Below, one piece after another: positions 1 to 7,859 of a DNA stretch of 64,000 bases (its first letter is position 1; each line of letters opens with the position of its first letter). The position numbers and the translations under genes are program-made. The DNA comes from an uncultured Phascolarctobacterium sp. (lineage in GTDB: Bacteria > Bacillota > Negativicutes > Acidaminococcales > Acidaminococcaceae), in NCBI GenBank assembly GCA_958448515.1, contig CAUDEF010000001.1, positions 124,001 through 188,000 on the forward strand, in the 5' to 3' direction. Under the pieces are notes generated by a model. It was given only the letters and a program-made list of their open reading frames with translations, did not search any database and was not told the origin of the DNA.

Positions 1-502
1 TCATAACCTGCCTAAAGAGCTTGTTTCCATCAATATTAAATCTTTTATTTTCATCTCCCAAAGGCTGGCTTTTACAGTCCATATTTGTAAACTCATCAAT
101 ATTATCCATGCCCTCCTGCCTTGCCTGTTCATAAACTTCCTTAAAAACAGCAATGTCCTCCGGGCGTCCTGCCTTTATCCAGGCGTCAGCCACTTTACCC
201 ACAGCATAGGTTACCGAAATACCTACGGGAATCTGTACAGGGGCAAAAGGAATCAAAGTAACCAGCGTCTGACCAACAAAAGCTGCTCCTAAAGAACTCA
301 GCAGGCCAAGTACTGCTCCTTCTTCAAGCTCAACTCCCCGCAAATCTCCCAGGCGGGTAATCATATATACTTCATTGGCCATCAGCGCCATTGTTCCCAC
401 AAATGGTGCTACTACAATTACTCCGGCTCTTGCAGCACCCCAACGGCAGATTTTTTCGGCTTCCCAGTCTAAATCAGTTTCCGGTGTGTAAGATAAACTC
501 AT
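1..502 (-). CDS. DUF697-type membrane-associated protein (partial, 3' end beyond window)
   Basis: The reading frame is open from an ATG at 502 down to base 1 and continues past the left edge, so only the first 167 residues are visible. A GGAGGG ribosome site precedes the ATG. The protein has a hydrophobic stretch rich in Ala, Val and Gly near residues 25-45, a second near 65-100 (including TLIPFAPVQIPVG), then a charged helix with AGRPEDIAVFKEVYEQA. This pattern resembles the DUF697 family, membrane-associated domains often found with or fused to small GTPases. No GTPase motif is visible in the part present. The family call is from memory of the pattern, and the function is unknown. Confidence 0.6.
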   Translation of the reverse strand, partial: MSLSYTPETDLDWEAEKICRWGAARAGVIVVAPFVGTMALMANEVYMITRLGDLRGVELEEGAVLGLLSSLGAAFVGQTLVTLIPFAPVQIPVGISVTYAVGKVADAWIKAGRPEDIAVFKEVYEQARQEGMDNIDEFTNMDCKSQPLGDENKRFNIDGNKLFRQVM

Positions 503-642
503 CAGCGTATTCCCTCCAGTATATATTTTCTGCATAATTCTTTTTGCCTGCTTCATAATCCTGCCGGTAAATTTATTTTTCTAAAAGTTTGGCAATTTTT
601 TCACATAATGATACAATTACTAAAGATGAAGGATGGGATATT

Positions 643-1602
643 ATGGAAGAAAAAATTATCTGCGGCAGATTTGCACCCACTCCCAGCGGCAGAATACATC
701 TGGGAAATATTTTCTGCAGCCTGCTGGCGTGGCTTTATGCAAAGTCTGCCGGAGGAAAAATAGTTCTGCGTATAGAAGATCTTGACCCTGTGCGCTGTCC
801 CAGAAAAAATGCTGATTTACTGGCAAAGGACCTGGAATGGCTTGGTCTTACCTGGGATGAAGGGGCGTATCTTAGCACTAATGATGAGCAGTACTTTCAA
901 AGTCAGCGCGCGGATATCTACCAAAAATATTTTCAGCAGTTACAGGAAAAACAGCTTACTTATCCATGTTTCTGCAGCCGTGCAGAACTCCATGCCGCTC
1001 AGGCTCCGCATCTTTCGGATGGTAAAGTTATCTACCCCGGAACATGCCGCAGCCTTACTGCGGCTCAGCAGCAAACAAAAAGCAAAGAAAAAACACCTGC
1101 GTGGCGTTTGCGTGTTAACGCCAAACCAATAAGCTTTACTGACGGTCACTTTGGCTTACAGATATCCGTACTTACAGAAGATTGCGGTGATTTTATTATC
1201 AGGCGCAGTGACGGAGTATATGCCTATCAGCTGGCTGTTGTCATAGATGATGCACTTATGGGTGTCAATCAGGTGGTACGCGGATGCGATCTGCTTAGTT
1301 CTACACTAGTGCAGCTCTATCTTTATAATCTGCTGAAGCTGCCTGCACCTGATTTTATACATGTACCTCTGCTTATAGCTCAGGATGGACGCAGGCTTGC
1401 CAAGAGAGATAAGGATAAAGATCTTGACTATCTGCGAACGAAATACGATAATCCTCAGCCAATTATAGGCTATCTTGCTTACCTTGCAGGTCAGCTTACC
1501 AAACCGGAAGCTATTTCTGCAGCCGAACTTTTAAAAATTTTTGATCCGTCCAAAATCCCTGCCCAAAATATTGTTGTGCCTGCACAACTGCCACATATTT
1601 AA
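643..1602 (+). CDS. gluQ: Glutamyl-Q tRNA(Asp) synthetase
   Basis: A truncated glutamyl-tRNA synthetase paralogue that charges glutamate onto queuosine in tRNA(Asp) in the cytoplasm. It has the class I HIGH-type motif (PTPSGRIHLGN, residues 12-22). The zinc site of this subfamily is visible as Cys109, Cys111, Tyr131 and Cys135, and the KMSKS-like loop as KRDKD at 254-258. At 319 residues it lacks the C-terminal anticodon-binding domain, as expected for GluQ-RS rather than GltX. I chose the ATG at 643 because a GAAGGA ribosome site precedes it and homology starts there. An upstream in-frame TTG at 589 would add 18 residues without similarity. Followed by a small membrane protein 23 bases downstream, probably cotranscribed. 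Confidence 0.9.
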   Translation: MEEKIICGRFAPTPSGRIHLGNIFCSLLAWLYAKSAGGKIVLRIEDLDPVRCPRKNADLLAKDLEWLGLTWDEGAYLSTNDEQYFQSQRADIYQKYFQQLQEKQLTYPCFCSRAELHAAQAPHLSDGKVIYPGTCRSLTAAQQQTKSKEKTPAWRLRVNAKPISFTDGHFGLQISVLTEDCGDFIIRRSDGVYAYQLAVVIDDALMGVNQVVRGCDLLSSTLVQLYLYNLLKLPAPDFIHVPLLIAQDGRRLAKRDKDKDLDYLRTKYDNPQPIIGYLAYLAGQLTKPEAISAAELLKIFDPSKIPAQNIVVPAQLPHI

Positions 1603-1625
1603 TCTGCTTTCGAGGAGGTGTAGCT

Positions 1626-1823
1626 ATGAAAATGACAGCATTCAGACTGGTAATAATCATTATTATCGCCGGTATAGCAACAGAATATTTCCTGCAAAAT
1701 CGCTGGTTAGGCTTCTTTGGTGCCGGTATTCCTTTATCAGCTCTGTATATTTATCAGGAATATAAATTACAGCAAAAAGAAGAAGAAAAACGTCGCAACA
1801 AACATAAAAACAAATACAGATAA
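1626..1823 (+). CDS. Small two-helix membrane protein, function unknown
   Basis: A 65-residue protein with a strong GAGGAGGTG ribosome site just upstream of the ATG. Residues 7-23 are an Ile-rich hydrophobic helix and residues 26-46 a second one, followed by a highly charged Lys/Glu/Arg tail (from about 48) likely to face the cytoplasm. It lies directly after gluQ and ends at a strong terminator, so it is the last gene of that unit. I do not recognise a family. Confidence 0.7.
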   Translation: MKMTAFRLVIIIIIAGIATEYFLQNRWLGFFGAGIPLSALYIYQEYKLQQKEEEKRRNKHKNKYR

Positions 1824-1856
1824 AAAAGCGTGGACTTAAGTCCACGCTTTTTTTAT
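1822..1856. terminator. Bidirectional intrinsic terminator
   Basis: Self-complementary GCGTGGACTT/AAGTCCACGC at 1828-1847, with an A run on its left and a T run on its right. It therefore serves both the plus-strand gene ending at 1823 and the minus-strand gene ending at 1853. Confidence 0.9.
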
Positions 1857-2284
1857 ATTTTAACATCAATCTGTGCGGAAACACCTACGCCCTGTACCCT
1901 GTTAACATCAGTAACTGATACCTTGTCAATCGGTACTAAAACCTTAGCTCTGAAACTACCAAAGAAGGAAGTTTCTATCTGCAGTGCAGCCTTGCATTTA
2001 TCAACCTGTGCCTGTGGTCCGGATACCTGAGCAGCACCTGCTCTGCTTCCGTCACCTACTGTAATAATTGGCACAACTTTAGTTGCATAATCATCGCTGA
2101 CTCCATATTTGGCAGTCACAGCATTTATTCCATCATTGAGAGGTCCTGCAAATTGATCCACCAGAGCACCGATAGCTCCACCTTTTACAACAGTTCCCAG
2201 AATACCTGCACTTACGGGAGCAGCTCCGTTGCCTAAAATAAAGCCGCATACAAGAGCTGCAGCAATCCATTTTTTATTCTGCAC
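1853..2284 (-). CDS. Exported protein of unknown function
   Basis: A 143-residue protein with a clear Sec signal peptide: NKK n-region, hydrophobic core from about 6 to 20, and probable cleavage after the Ala at about 27 (APVSA). The mature part begins with a Gly/Ala-rich stretch (GTVVKGGAIGALVDQF) and later has a beta-rich C-terminal half with two Cys. A GGAGGG ribosome site precedes the ATG. It is monocistronic, with a terminator at its end. I do not recognise the family; it is probably periplasmic or cell-surface in a diderm Firmicute. Confidence 0.7.
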   Translation of the reverse strand: MQNKKWIAAALVCGFILGNGAAPVSAGILGTVVKGGAIGALVDQFAGPLNDGINAVTAKYGVSDDYATKVVPIITVGDGSRAGAAQVSGPQAQVDKCKAALQIETSFFGSFRAKVLVPIDKVSVTDVNRVQGVGVSAQIDVKI

Positions 2285-2352
2285 AAAAATCCCTCCTTAC
2301 AGTCATCAGTAAAATTTACTGATATTATTCGACATGTAAAAGGAAAAGACCT

Positions 2353-2646
2353 TTATTCTTTGGCAGCCAGCATTATTTCTTCATGCACTTTTACCTGTAC
2401 CGGAATATTTAACTGCTGACCCGGATATAAGGTTTTATCAGTAAGATTATTGCTGCGGCTAATTCTGTATACTACTTCCCGTACATCTTCGCCAGGAGCA
2501 GAATGCTGCGCGGCAATATCCCATAAAGTATCTCCCTTACTTACTGTAACAATATGATTTTTATATACAGGTTCATCAACAAAAACTTTATTCGCACCTA
2601 CTAATACTACTGTAGCAACGATAAATGTCATTAAAAAAGTTTTCAT
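2353..2646 (-). CDS. LysM-domain membrane protein, YneA-like SOS cell-division inhibitor candidate
   Basis: A 97-residue protein with one N-terminal hydrophobic anchor (about 2-19), a short linker, then a single LysM domain (about 32-82: HIVTVSKGDTLWDIAAQHS through LYPGQQLNIP). This is the architecture of YneA, the LexA-controlled protein that delays septation in Bacillus. YneA normally sits divergent from lexA; here no lexA is adjacent. The case for the SOS role comes from a near-consensus LexA box between the promoter and the start codon. It could otherwise be a generic LysM cell-wall protein. Confidence 0.7.
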   Translation of the reverse strand: MKTFLMTFIVATVVLVGANKVFVDEPVYKNHIVTVSKGDTLWDIAAQHSAPGEDVREVVYRISRSNNLTDKTLYPGQQLNIPVQVKVHEEIMLAAKE

Positions 2647-2663
2647 GTTTTCACCATCTTTCA

Positions 2664-2675
2664 GAACGTTTGTTT
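2664..2675. promoter_or_regulatory. Candidate LexA (SOS) box
   Basis: GAAC-GTTT-GTTT matches the Gram-positive LexA core GAAC-N4-GTTC with one mismatch. It lies just downstream of the -10 element and 18 bases before the start codon of the YneA-like gene, a position that would block transcription when LexA is bound. Confidence 0.6.
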
Positions 2676-2684
2676 GTTATATTA

Positions 2685-2713
2685 ATTTTATGGCAAAAAC
2701 ATATTCCTGTCAA
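2685..2713 (-). promoter_or_regulatory. Sigma-A promoter of the LysM/YneA-like gene
   Basis: On the minus strand, TTGACA (2708-2713) and TAAAAT (2685-2690) are separated by exactly 17 bases. The start codon is about 40 bases downstream. Confidence 0.8.
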
Positions 2714-2762
2714 TATCAAAATCAAAATTTTGTTCGTTTTTATTTTGTTTTAGTAAACAAAA

Positions 2763-2794
2763 AAGGCAGAAGCACTTTACTGTACTTCTGCCTT
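2763..2794 (-). terminator. Intrinsic terminator of the 112-residue unknown gene
   Basis: Ten-base stem AAGGCAGAAG/CTTCTGCCTT with a T run when read on the minus strand, five bases after the stop codon at 2799. Confidence 0.8.
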
Positions 2795-2798
2795 AATT

Positions 2799-3137
2799 TT
2801 AATTTTTACTTTTCTTTAACTCATCAAGTTTATTTTTCATCCATTCAATCATGGCCAGTTTGCCAAATTCATGCCAGGTTGCACACTCAGTATTCTGAGC
2901 AATATACTCATTCCATTTGTCCTGATTTACATTTTCTACTTCCAGCAGATTCATGATACCAAAACCGCTGCGCCAGATCATATCATCCATGGATGTAAAC
3001 TTACTGTTTTCCTGCAAAAACTTGGGATTAAAAAGTTCCTGAAAGGTAACCTGATTTAAAATTTTTGCCATATCTTTATCTGCAGTAAAAACACCCAAAT
3101 AATATTTAAAAGTTTTTTCAAGCTTTTTCTGCTCCAT
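2799..3137 (-). CDS. Conserved hypothetical protein (112 aa)
   Basis: A soluble, charged, probably helical protein without signal peptide or membrane segment. It contains several Trp residues (for example DDMIWRSGFG, ATWHEF, MIEWMKNK) and ends in a Lys-rich helix. Transcribed alone, with its own terminator. I do not recognise the family and assign no function. Confidence 0.6.
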   Translation of the reverse strand: MEQKKLEKTFKYYLGVFTADKDMAKILNQVTFQELFNPKFLQENSKFTSMDDMIWRSGFGIMNLLEVENVNQDKWNEYIAQNTECATWHEFGKLAMIEWMKNKLDELKKSKN

Positions 3138-3224
3138 GCTTAATCCTCCCCATAGATATACACTGTTTTATTATTTTACCACAAATCCTCACTGAAAGCC
3201 TAAATATTTTGCACCTTTTTTCAG

Positions 3225-3253
3225 TTGAATTCATAGTAAAGTCATAGTAAAAT
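3225..3253 (+). promoter_or_regulatory. Promoter of the rrf2-cysK-HD-mnmA unit
   Basis: TTGAAT (3225-3230) and TAAAAT (3248-3253) with a 17-base spacer. The repeated CATAGTAAA in the spacer (3232-3240 and 3243-3251) could be an operator for the autogenous Rrf2 regulator, which is inference only. Confidence 0.7.
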
Positions 3254-3281
3254 TAACTTACCTAAGAAAGGTTGTGAAATC

Positions 3282-3701
3282 ATGAAAATCTCAACTAAAG
3301 GACGTTACGCTCTGCGATTAATGCTTGATCTGGCTTTAAACTACTCCGGAAGCTACACCCCTTTAAAGGCTATAGCGCAAAGACAGGAAATCTCTGACAA
3401 ATATCTGGAACAGATTATTAATATCCTCAGCAAATCAGATTTTGTGCAAAGTGCCCGCGGCGCTCAGGGAGGATACAGGCTGACGCGCCATCCGTCACAA
3501 TATACGGTAGGTGAAATTCTGCGTCTTGCTGAAGGCAGTATTGCTCCTGTAGCCTGTCTGGAATGTAAAGAATTATGTAATAAAATGGATTCCTGCATTA
3601 CACTGGGATTGTGGAGAAAAATGCAGACAGCCATAGATGATGTTGTAGATAATACGACATTACAGGATCTGATAGATGATTATCATAATAAAAATATTTA
3701 A
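3282..3701 (+). CDS. Rrf2-family regulator (IscR/CymR type)
   Basis: A 139-residue winged-helix regulator. It begins with the typical MKISTKGRYALR and has the recognition region at about 39-68. Cys92, Cys95, Cys99 and Cys105 form a cluster like the iron-sulfur ligands of IscR, so it may sense Fe-S status. Its position directly before cysK also fits CymR, the cysteine-metabolism regulator. An AAAGG ribosome site precedes the ATG. The gap to cysK is 15 bases. It is likely to regulate its own operon. Confidence 0.85.
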   Translation: MKISTKGRYALRLMLDLALNYSGSYTPLKAIAQRQEISDKYLEQIINILSKSDFVQSARGAQGGYRLTRHPSQYTVGEILRLAEGSIAPVACLECKELCNKMDSCITLGLWRKMQTAIDDVVDNTTLQDLIDDYHNKNI

Positions 3702-3716
3702 GAAAGAACTGATGTT

Positions 3717-4652
3717 ATGAAAATTGCTGCAAAGCTTACTGATTTAATAGGAAACACACCACTCCTGGCAGTTAATAATTACTGCCGGCAAAAAAATCTG
3801 CAGGCCAATATCTGGGCTAAGCTTGAATACTTTAACCCTGCCGGCAGTGCCAAAGACAGAATAGCCCTTACCATGATTGAGGACGCTGAAAAAAGCGGCA
3901 ACCTCAAACCTGGTGCTACAATTATTGAGCCTACCAGCGGTAATACGGGCATAGGACTTGCTGCCGTGGCAAGTGCCAAAGGCTATAAAGTTATTCTTAC
4001 CATGCCTGATACAATGAGCCTGGAACGCCGTAATCTGCTGAAAGCATATAATGCTGAACTGGTACTTACTCCCGGTGCACTTGGCATGCAGGGCGCTATC
4101 AATAAAGCGCTGGAGCTTGCCGCAGCCTGCGAAGGTGCATTTATTCCCGGTCAGTTCGATAATCCGGCCAACCCCCTTGCTCATTATCGTACAACAGGCC
4201 CTGAAATCTGGTCTGACACCGACGGAAAAGTTGATGTTTTTGTTGCAGGTGTAGGCACCGGCGGAACTGTTTCCGGAACAGGACGTTACCTGAAAGAAAA
4301 AAATCCGCAGATAAAAATAGCTGCCGTGCAGCCAGCCGATTCTCCTGTGCTGAAAGGCATGCCTGCTGCACCGCATAAGCTGCAGGGCATAGGAGCTAAT
4401 TTTATTCCTCAGAATTTTGACGGAGAAATCGTTGATCTTATCTGCGATATTACTGCCGAAGAAGCATATACAGCATGTCAGGAGCTTGCCGCAGCCGAAG
4501 GCCTTCTGGTTGGTATTTCCTCCGGAGCAGCCGTGGCAGCAGCAGTAAAACTTGCCGCTTCTGAAGACTTTAAAAATAAAAACATTGTAGTTTTGCTTCC
4601 TGACGGAGGAGAACGCTACTTATCAACACCGAACTTTATTAAACAGGAGTGA
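3717..4652 (+). CDS. cysK: Cysteine synthase (O-acetylserine sulfhydrylase)
   Basis: A PLP enzyme making cysteine from O-acetylserine and sulfide. The Schiff-base Lys46 lies in NPAGSAKDR, the substrate loop is PTSGNTGIG (about 72-80), and the phosphate loop is GTGGTVSGTG (about 179-188). At 311 residues it is of normal CysK length with no regulatory CBS domain. It lies between an Rrf2 regulator and an HD-domain gene, in the same unit as mnmA, tying cysteine supply to tRNA thiolation. Confidence 0.92.
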   Translation: MKIAAKLTDLIGNTPLLAVNNYCRQKNLQANIWAKLEYFNPAGSAKDRIALTMIEDAEKSGNLKPGATIIEPTSGNTGIGLAAVASAKGYKVILTMPDTMSLERRNLLKAYNAELVLTPGALGMQGAINKALELAAACEGAFIPGQFDNPANPLAHYRTTGPEIWSDTDGKVDVFVAGVGTGGTVSGTGRYLKEKNPQIKIAAVQPADSPVLKGMPAAPHKLQGIGANFIPQNFDGEIVDLICDITAEEAYTACQELAAAEGLLVGISSGAAVAAAVKLAASEDFKNKNIVVLLPDGGERYLSTPNFIKQE

Positions 4653-4658
4653 TAAAAC

Positions 4659-5246
4659 ATGGAACTTACACGCGAAGCAGCATGGAATCTGCTTACAGAA
4701 TATAATAAAGAACCCTTTCATCTGCGTCATGCATTAACAGTTGAAGGAATTATGAAATATTTTGCTCAGGAACTGGGCTACGGCGAAGAAAAAGAATTCT
4801 GGGGCCTTGCAGGACTTCTCCACGATCTTGACTTTGAAATGTATCCAGAGCAGCACTGCATTAAATCTCAGGAAATAATGACTCAGCATGGTCTTGATGC
4901 AAGGCTCATTCGTGCTACGGCAAGTCATGGCTACGGCCTTGCTCAAAACGATATTGCCCCCGAGCATGAAATGGAAAAAGTTTTATTTGCTATCGACGAA
5001 CTTTCCGGATTAATTGGTGCCGTTGCCATTATGCGCCCCTCTAAAAGCGTTATGGATCTGGAGCTTAAATCCGTTAAAAAAAAATTTAAAGATAAACGCT
5101 TTGCTGCCGGCTGCAGCAGAGAAGTAATTACAGAAGGCGCAGAAAATCTTGGCTGGACAGTAGACGAACTTATCGAAAAAACTATTCTTGCCATGCGTGA
5201 AGATGAAACTGCCATTAATGAAGCCTGCGCCGCTTTAGGTGATTAA
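4659..5246 (+). CDS. HD-domain phosphohydrolase
   Basis: A 195-residue protein with the HD-superfamily metal motif: His24 in RHALTVEG, then His55-Asp56 in LLHDLDFE, then His109 in ATASHGYG and a conserved IDELSGLI segment. The substrate is unknown; relatives hydrolyse nucleotides or phosphate esters. It starts six bases after cysK and its stop codon is next to the mnmA start, so it belongs to the cysK-mnmA unit. Confidence 0.8.
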   Translation: MELTREAAWNLLTEYNKEPFHLRHALTVEGIMKYFAQELGYGEEKEFWGLAGLLHDLDFEMYPEQHCIKSQEIMTQHGLDARLIRATASHGYGLAQNDIAPEHEMEKVLFAIDELSGLIGAVAIMRPSKSVMDLELKSVKKKFKDKRFAAGCSREVITEGAENLGWTVDELIEKTILAMREDETAINEACAALGD

Positions 5247-5247
5247 A

Positions 5248-6327
5248 ATGGCAAAAAAAGTATTAGCCGCCATGAGCGGCGGTGTAGACAGCAGTACCGC
5301 AGCACTTCTGCTTCAGCAGCAGGGGTTTGAAGTTGTCGGCGTAACGGTAAAAATGTTTGGCAACAAGGAAGTAGGCATTGATGCTCCTGATGAGCCTAAA
5401 CAGGATATTGCAGATGCCCGCCGTGTAGCGGAAAAACTGCAGATTCCCCATCATACCCTTGATTTTTCCACCTGCTTTAAAAAACATGTTATTGATCACT
5501 TTGTCAGTGAGTATAAATGCGGACGTACCCCCAATCCCTGCATCGACTGCAATAAACATATTAAATTTGGCAAGCTTTTTGAAGCAGCCCATGAGCTTGG
5601 CTGCGACTATCTTTCTACCGGACATTATGCACGTATAGAATATGATGAAAATAAAGGCCGCTGGCTGCTGCTGCGTGCTGATGACGCAAAAAAAGACCAG
5701 AGCTATATGCTCTTTAATCTGACTCAGGAGCAGCTGGCACATATAATTCTTCCCTTAGCAGATTTAACAAAGCAGGAAATACGCCAGCTGGCAGAAGAAA
5801 ATCAGCTGGTAACAGCCAATAAGCCTGACAGTCAGGATATCTGCTTTGTTCCAGATGGTGATTATGCCGCTGTCATTACAAGACTGAGCCCAAAAAGCAG
5901 TAAACCAGGCAAGTTTGTTCATATCAACGGTCAGGTTCTTGGCAGGCATAAGGGACAGATTCATTACACAATAGGTCAGCGCAAAGGTCTTGGTCTTTCC
6001 TACGAATACCCCCTATATGTAATAAATAAAAATCTGCAGGATAATACCGTTATTTTAGGGCCTCATGAAGCACTGTTTAAAAATGAGCTGTGGGCAGAAA
6101 ACTGCAATTTTATTTTTATTGATAAACTTGAAGAGCCTATGCAGGTAACCGCCAAGACAAGATACAGCGCCAAAGACGTACCTGCAACAATTTACCCAGC
6201 CGAAAACGGTAAGGTGCATGTAGTTTTTGCTGAACCTCAAAGGGCAATTACTCCCGGACAGGGCGTAGTATTTTATCATGATAAGTATGTTGTAGGTGGT
6301 GGTATCATTGCTGACTACAACTGTTAA
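5248..6327 (+). CDS. mnmA: tRNA 2-thiouridylase
   Basis: Thiolates the wobble uridine of tRNAs for Lys, Glu and Gln. It has the PP-loop SGGVDSS (10-16), catalytic Cys98 in NPCIDC, and the persulfide Cys199 in QDICFVPDGDY. The RKGLGLS motif of the central domain is present, and the C-terminal barrel ends in GGGIIAD. I chose the ATG at 5248; a GTG at 5239 in frame lies inside the HD gene's end. Unlike many Firmicutes, no cysteine desulfurase gene is adjacent, so the sulfur donor must be encoded elsewhere. Confidence 0.93.
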   Translation: MAKKVLAAMSGGVDSSTAALLLQQQGFEVVGVTVKMFGNKEVGIDAPDEPKQDIADARRVAEKLQIPHHTLDFSTCFKKHVIDHFVSEYKCGRTPNPCIDCNKHIKFGKLFEAAHELGCDYLSTGHYARIEYDENKGRWLLLRADDAKKDQSYMLFNLTQEQLAHIILPLADLTKQEIRQLAEENQLVTANKPDSQDICFVPDGDYAAVITRLSPKSSKPGKFVHINGQVLGRHKGQIHYTIGQRKGLGLSYEYPLYVINKNLQDNTVILGPHEALFKNELWAENCNFIFIDKLEEPMQVTAKTRYSAKDVPATIYPAENGKVHVVFAEPQRAITPGQGVVFYHDKYVVGGGIIADYNC

Positions 6328-6952
6328 AAAACTCTCAGCAGCTGTTTTTATGCTGCTGTGCAGCTTTTTTATCACTGCATCAGTTTATGCCGCGCCATCA
6401 CTATCCCAGCAAAATACAGCCGCAGCAGTAAATAAACCACAGGCAGTAACCATTCCTCAGCATAAAAACATTATTACTGCCAAACCAGCCTCCAGACAGA
6501 TTATGCGTGAGCCGCAGATTTATGACTTTTATCAGTCTGTAAATACGGCAGGAGGCTATACATTATTTATCCCAAAAGCTTTTGGCAGCAATACTCTGGT
6601 TGATTATCCGCAAGTAAACGGTCCCATGCAGGTATTTGCCAAAGACGCGTCTACTTTAATGGCTGTTAATGTTATTTACAGTATGGATACTCTGCATTTT
6701 CAGTCTGCCAAACCACTGCCTGATTTTGCTGATAAAACCGTTTTGTGCAAATGGCGTCATCCTACTCCTGCAGCATGGTACTGCACGCTTAGCAGACATA
6801 CTGATTACAATGGTGACAAACTGATTTTACAGGCTAAAAGTACACAGCAAAATAAAACTTATGAGCTTTTGTATCTGTGTCCTTTTGATGAATATGTTAC
6901 TTTGCTGCCGCAAATGTTATACTCATTAAATAGTTTTAAATATACTATGTAA
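6308..6952 (+). CDS. Exported protein of unknown function
   Basis: The start is uncertain. A TTG at 6308 follows an AGGTGG ribosome-like site inside the end of mnmA; in-frame GTGs lie at 6296 and 6299. It overlaps mnmA by about 20 bases, implying translational coupling. The first 30 residues form a signal peptide (VKK, hydrophobic core, cleavage near SVYAA). The mature part has an Ala/Gln-rich linker followed by a compact domain with VNTAGGYTLFIPKAFG and KWRHPTPAAWYC. I do not recognise the family. A strong terminator follows, so it is the last gene of the rrf2-cysK-mnmA unit. Confidence 0.65.
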   Translation: MLTTTVKKLSAAVFMLLCSFFITASVYAAPSLSQQNTAAAVNKPQAVTIPQHKNIITAKPASRQIMREPQIYDFYQSVNTAGGYTLFIPKAFGSNTLVDYPQVNGPMQVFAKDASTLMAVNVIYSMDTLHFQSAKPLPDFADKTVLCKWRHPTPAAWYCTLSRHTDYNGDKLILQAKSTQQNKTYELLYLCPFDEYVTLLPQMLYSLNSFKYTM

Positions 6953-6960
6953 AAACAAAA

Positions 6961-6989
6961 AAGTGCTGAAACAAATTGTTTCAGCACTT
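6961..6989. terminator. Bidirectional intrinsic terminator
   Basis: Stem AAGTGCTGAAAC/GTTTCAGCACTT with A and T runs on the two sides. It ends both the plus-strand unit at 6952 and rsmA on the minus strand. Confidence 0.9.
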
Positions 6990-6998
6990 TTTTTATGC

Positions 6999-7850
6999 TT
7001 ATTTTACCTGTTCAAAAGTATTGGTAAGCGCCGCAAAATCCTCCAAAGTAAGAGTTTCACCGCGGCGTTTGCCGTCAATGCCGGCAAGTTCCAGCCATTT
7101 GCTGCACTGTTCACTGCTGATGCCCATGTTCTTTAATGCATTGTTAAGCATTTTTCGGCGCATGGAAAAAGCAGCCTTAACAACTCTGAAAAATAAATCT
7201 TCATCACATACCTCTACAGGAGGTTTGGACCTTCTTTTGCAGACAATAACAGCAGAATCAACAGCCGGAGCCGGAATAAAGGAATCAGGCGGCACAATAA
7301 AAGCAATTTCCGGTTCAGTAAAATACTGAATAGCAACGGATAATGCACCGTAATCCCTTCCGCCAGGCTTAGCAGCCATGCGCTCAGCTACCTCTTTTTG
7401 CACCATGGCAACAAGACGCTCCATAGGCAGCCGCTTTTCCAGCAAAGCAAAAATAATAGGTGTAGTTATATAATACGGCAGATTGGCGCAGACTTTAAAG
7501 TTTTCCGTACCTACTGCCTCCATAATATTAACCTTTAAAATATCATCATTAATGATACGTACATTGTCATAGCCGTTTAAAGTAACGTCAAGTACCAGCA
7601 GCAGCCTTTTATCAAGCTCTACGGCAACTACCTGCGCACCGCTTTCAGCAAGTCCCTGAGTAAGCGTACCAATGCCGGGGCCTACTTCCAGAACGGTATC
7701 GCTTTCTGTAAGCTCAGCAGCAGCAACAATATTGCGCACAATATTTTCATCAATCAAAAAATTCTGTCCCAGTTTCTTATCTGCTCTCAGCTTAAACCTG
7801 TGCAGAATGTGATTTGTAACCTGTGGAGATGCAATTACAGGATTTTTCAT
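6999..7850 (-). CDS. rsmA: 16S rRNA dimethyladenosine transferase
   Basis: Dimethylates two adjacent adenosines near the 3' end of 16S rRNA, a late ribosome-assembly step. The SAM-binding motif VLEVGPGIGTLT lies at 53-64 and the catalytic NLPY at 123-126. At 283 residues it is of usual length. Last gene of yabE-rnmV-rsmA, the same order as in Bacillus. Confidence 0.95.
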   Translation of the reverse strand: MKNPVIASPQVTNHILHRFKLRADKKLGQNFLIDENIVRNIVAAAELTESDTVLEVGPGIGTLTQGLAESGAQVVAVELDKRLLLVLDVTLNGYDNVRIINDDILKVNIMEAVGTENFKVCANLPYYITTPIIFALLEKRLPMERLVAMVQKEVAERMAAKPGGRDYGALSVAIQYFTEPEIAFIVPPDSFIPAPAVDSAVIVCKRRSKPPVEVCDEDLFFRVVKAAFSMRRKMLNNALKNMGISSEQCSKWLELAGIDGKRRGETLTLEDFAALTNTFEQVK

Positions 7851-7859
7851 AAATTCAAA

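Noticed and set aside
3744..4376. Long antisense frame opposite cysK (210 residues)
   Set aside because: Cys- and aromatic-rich translation without a ribosome site or similarity; it is a shadow of cysK.
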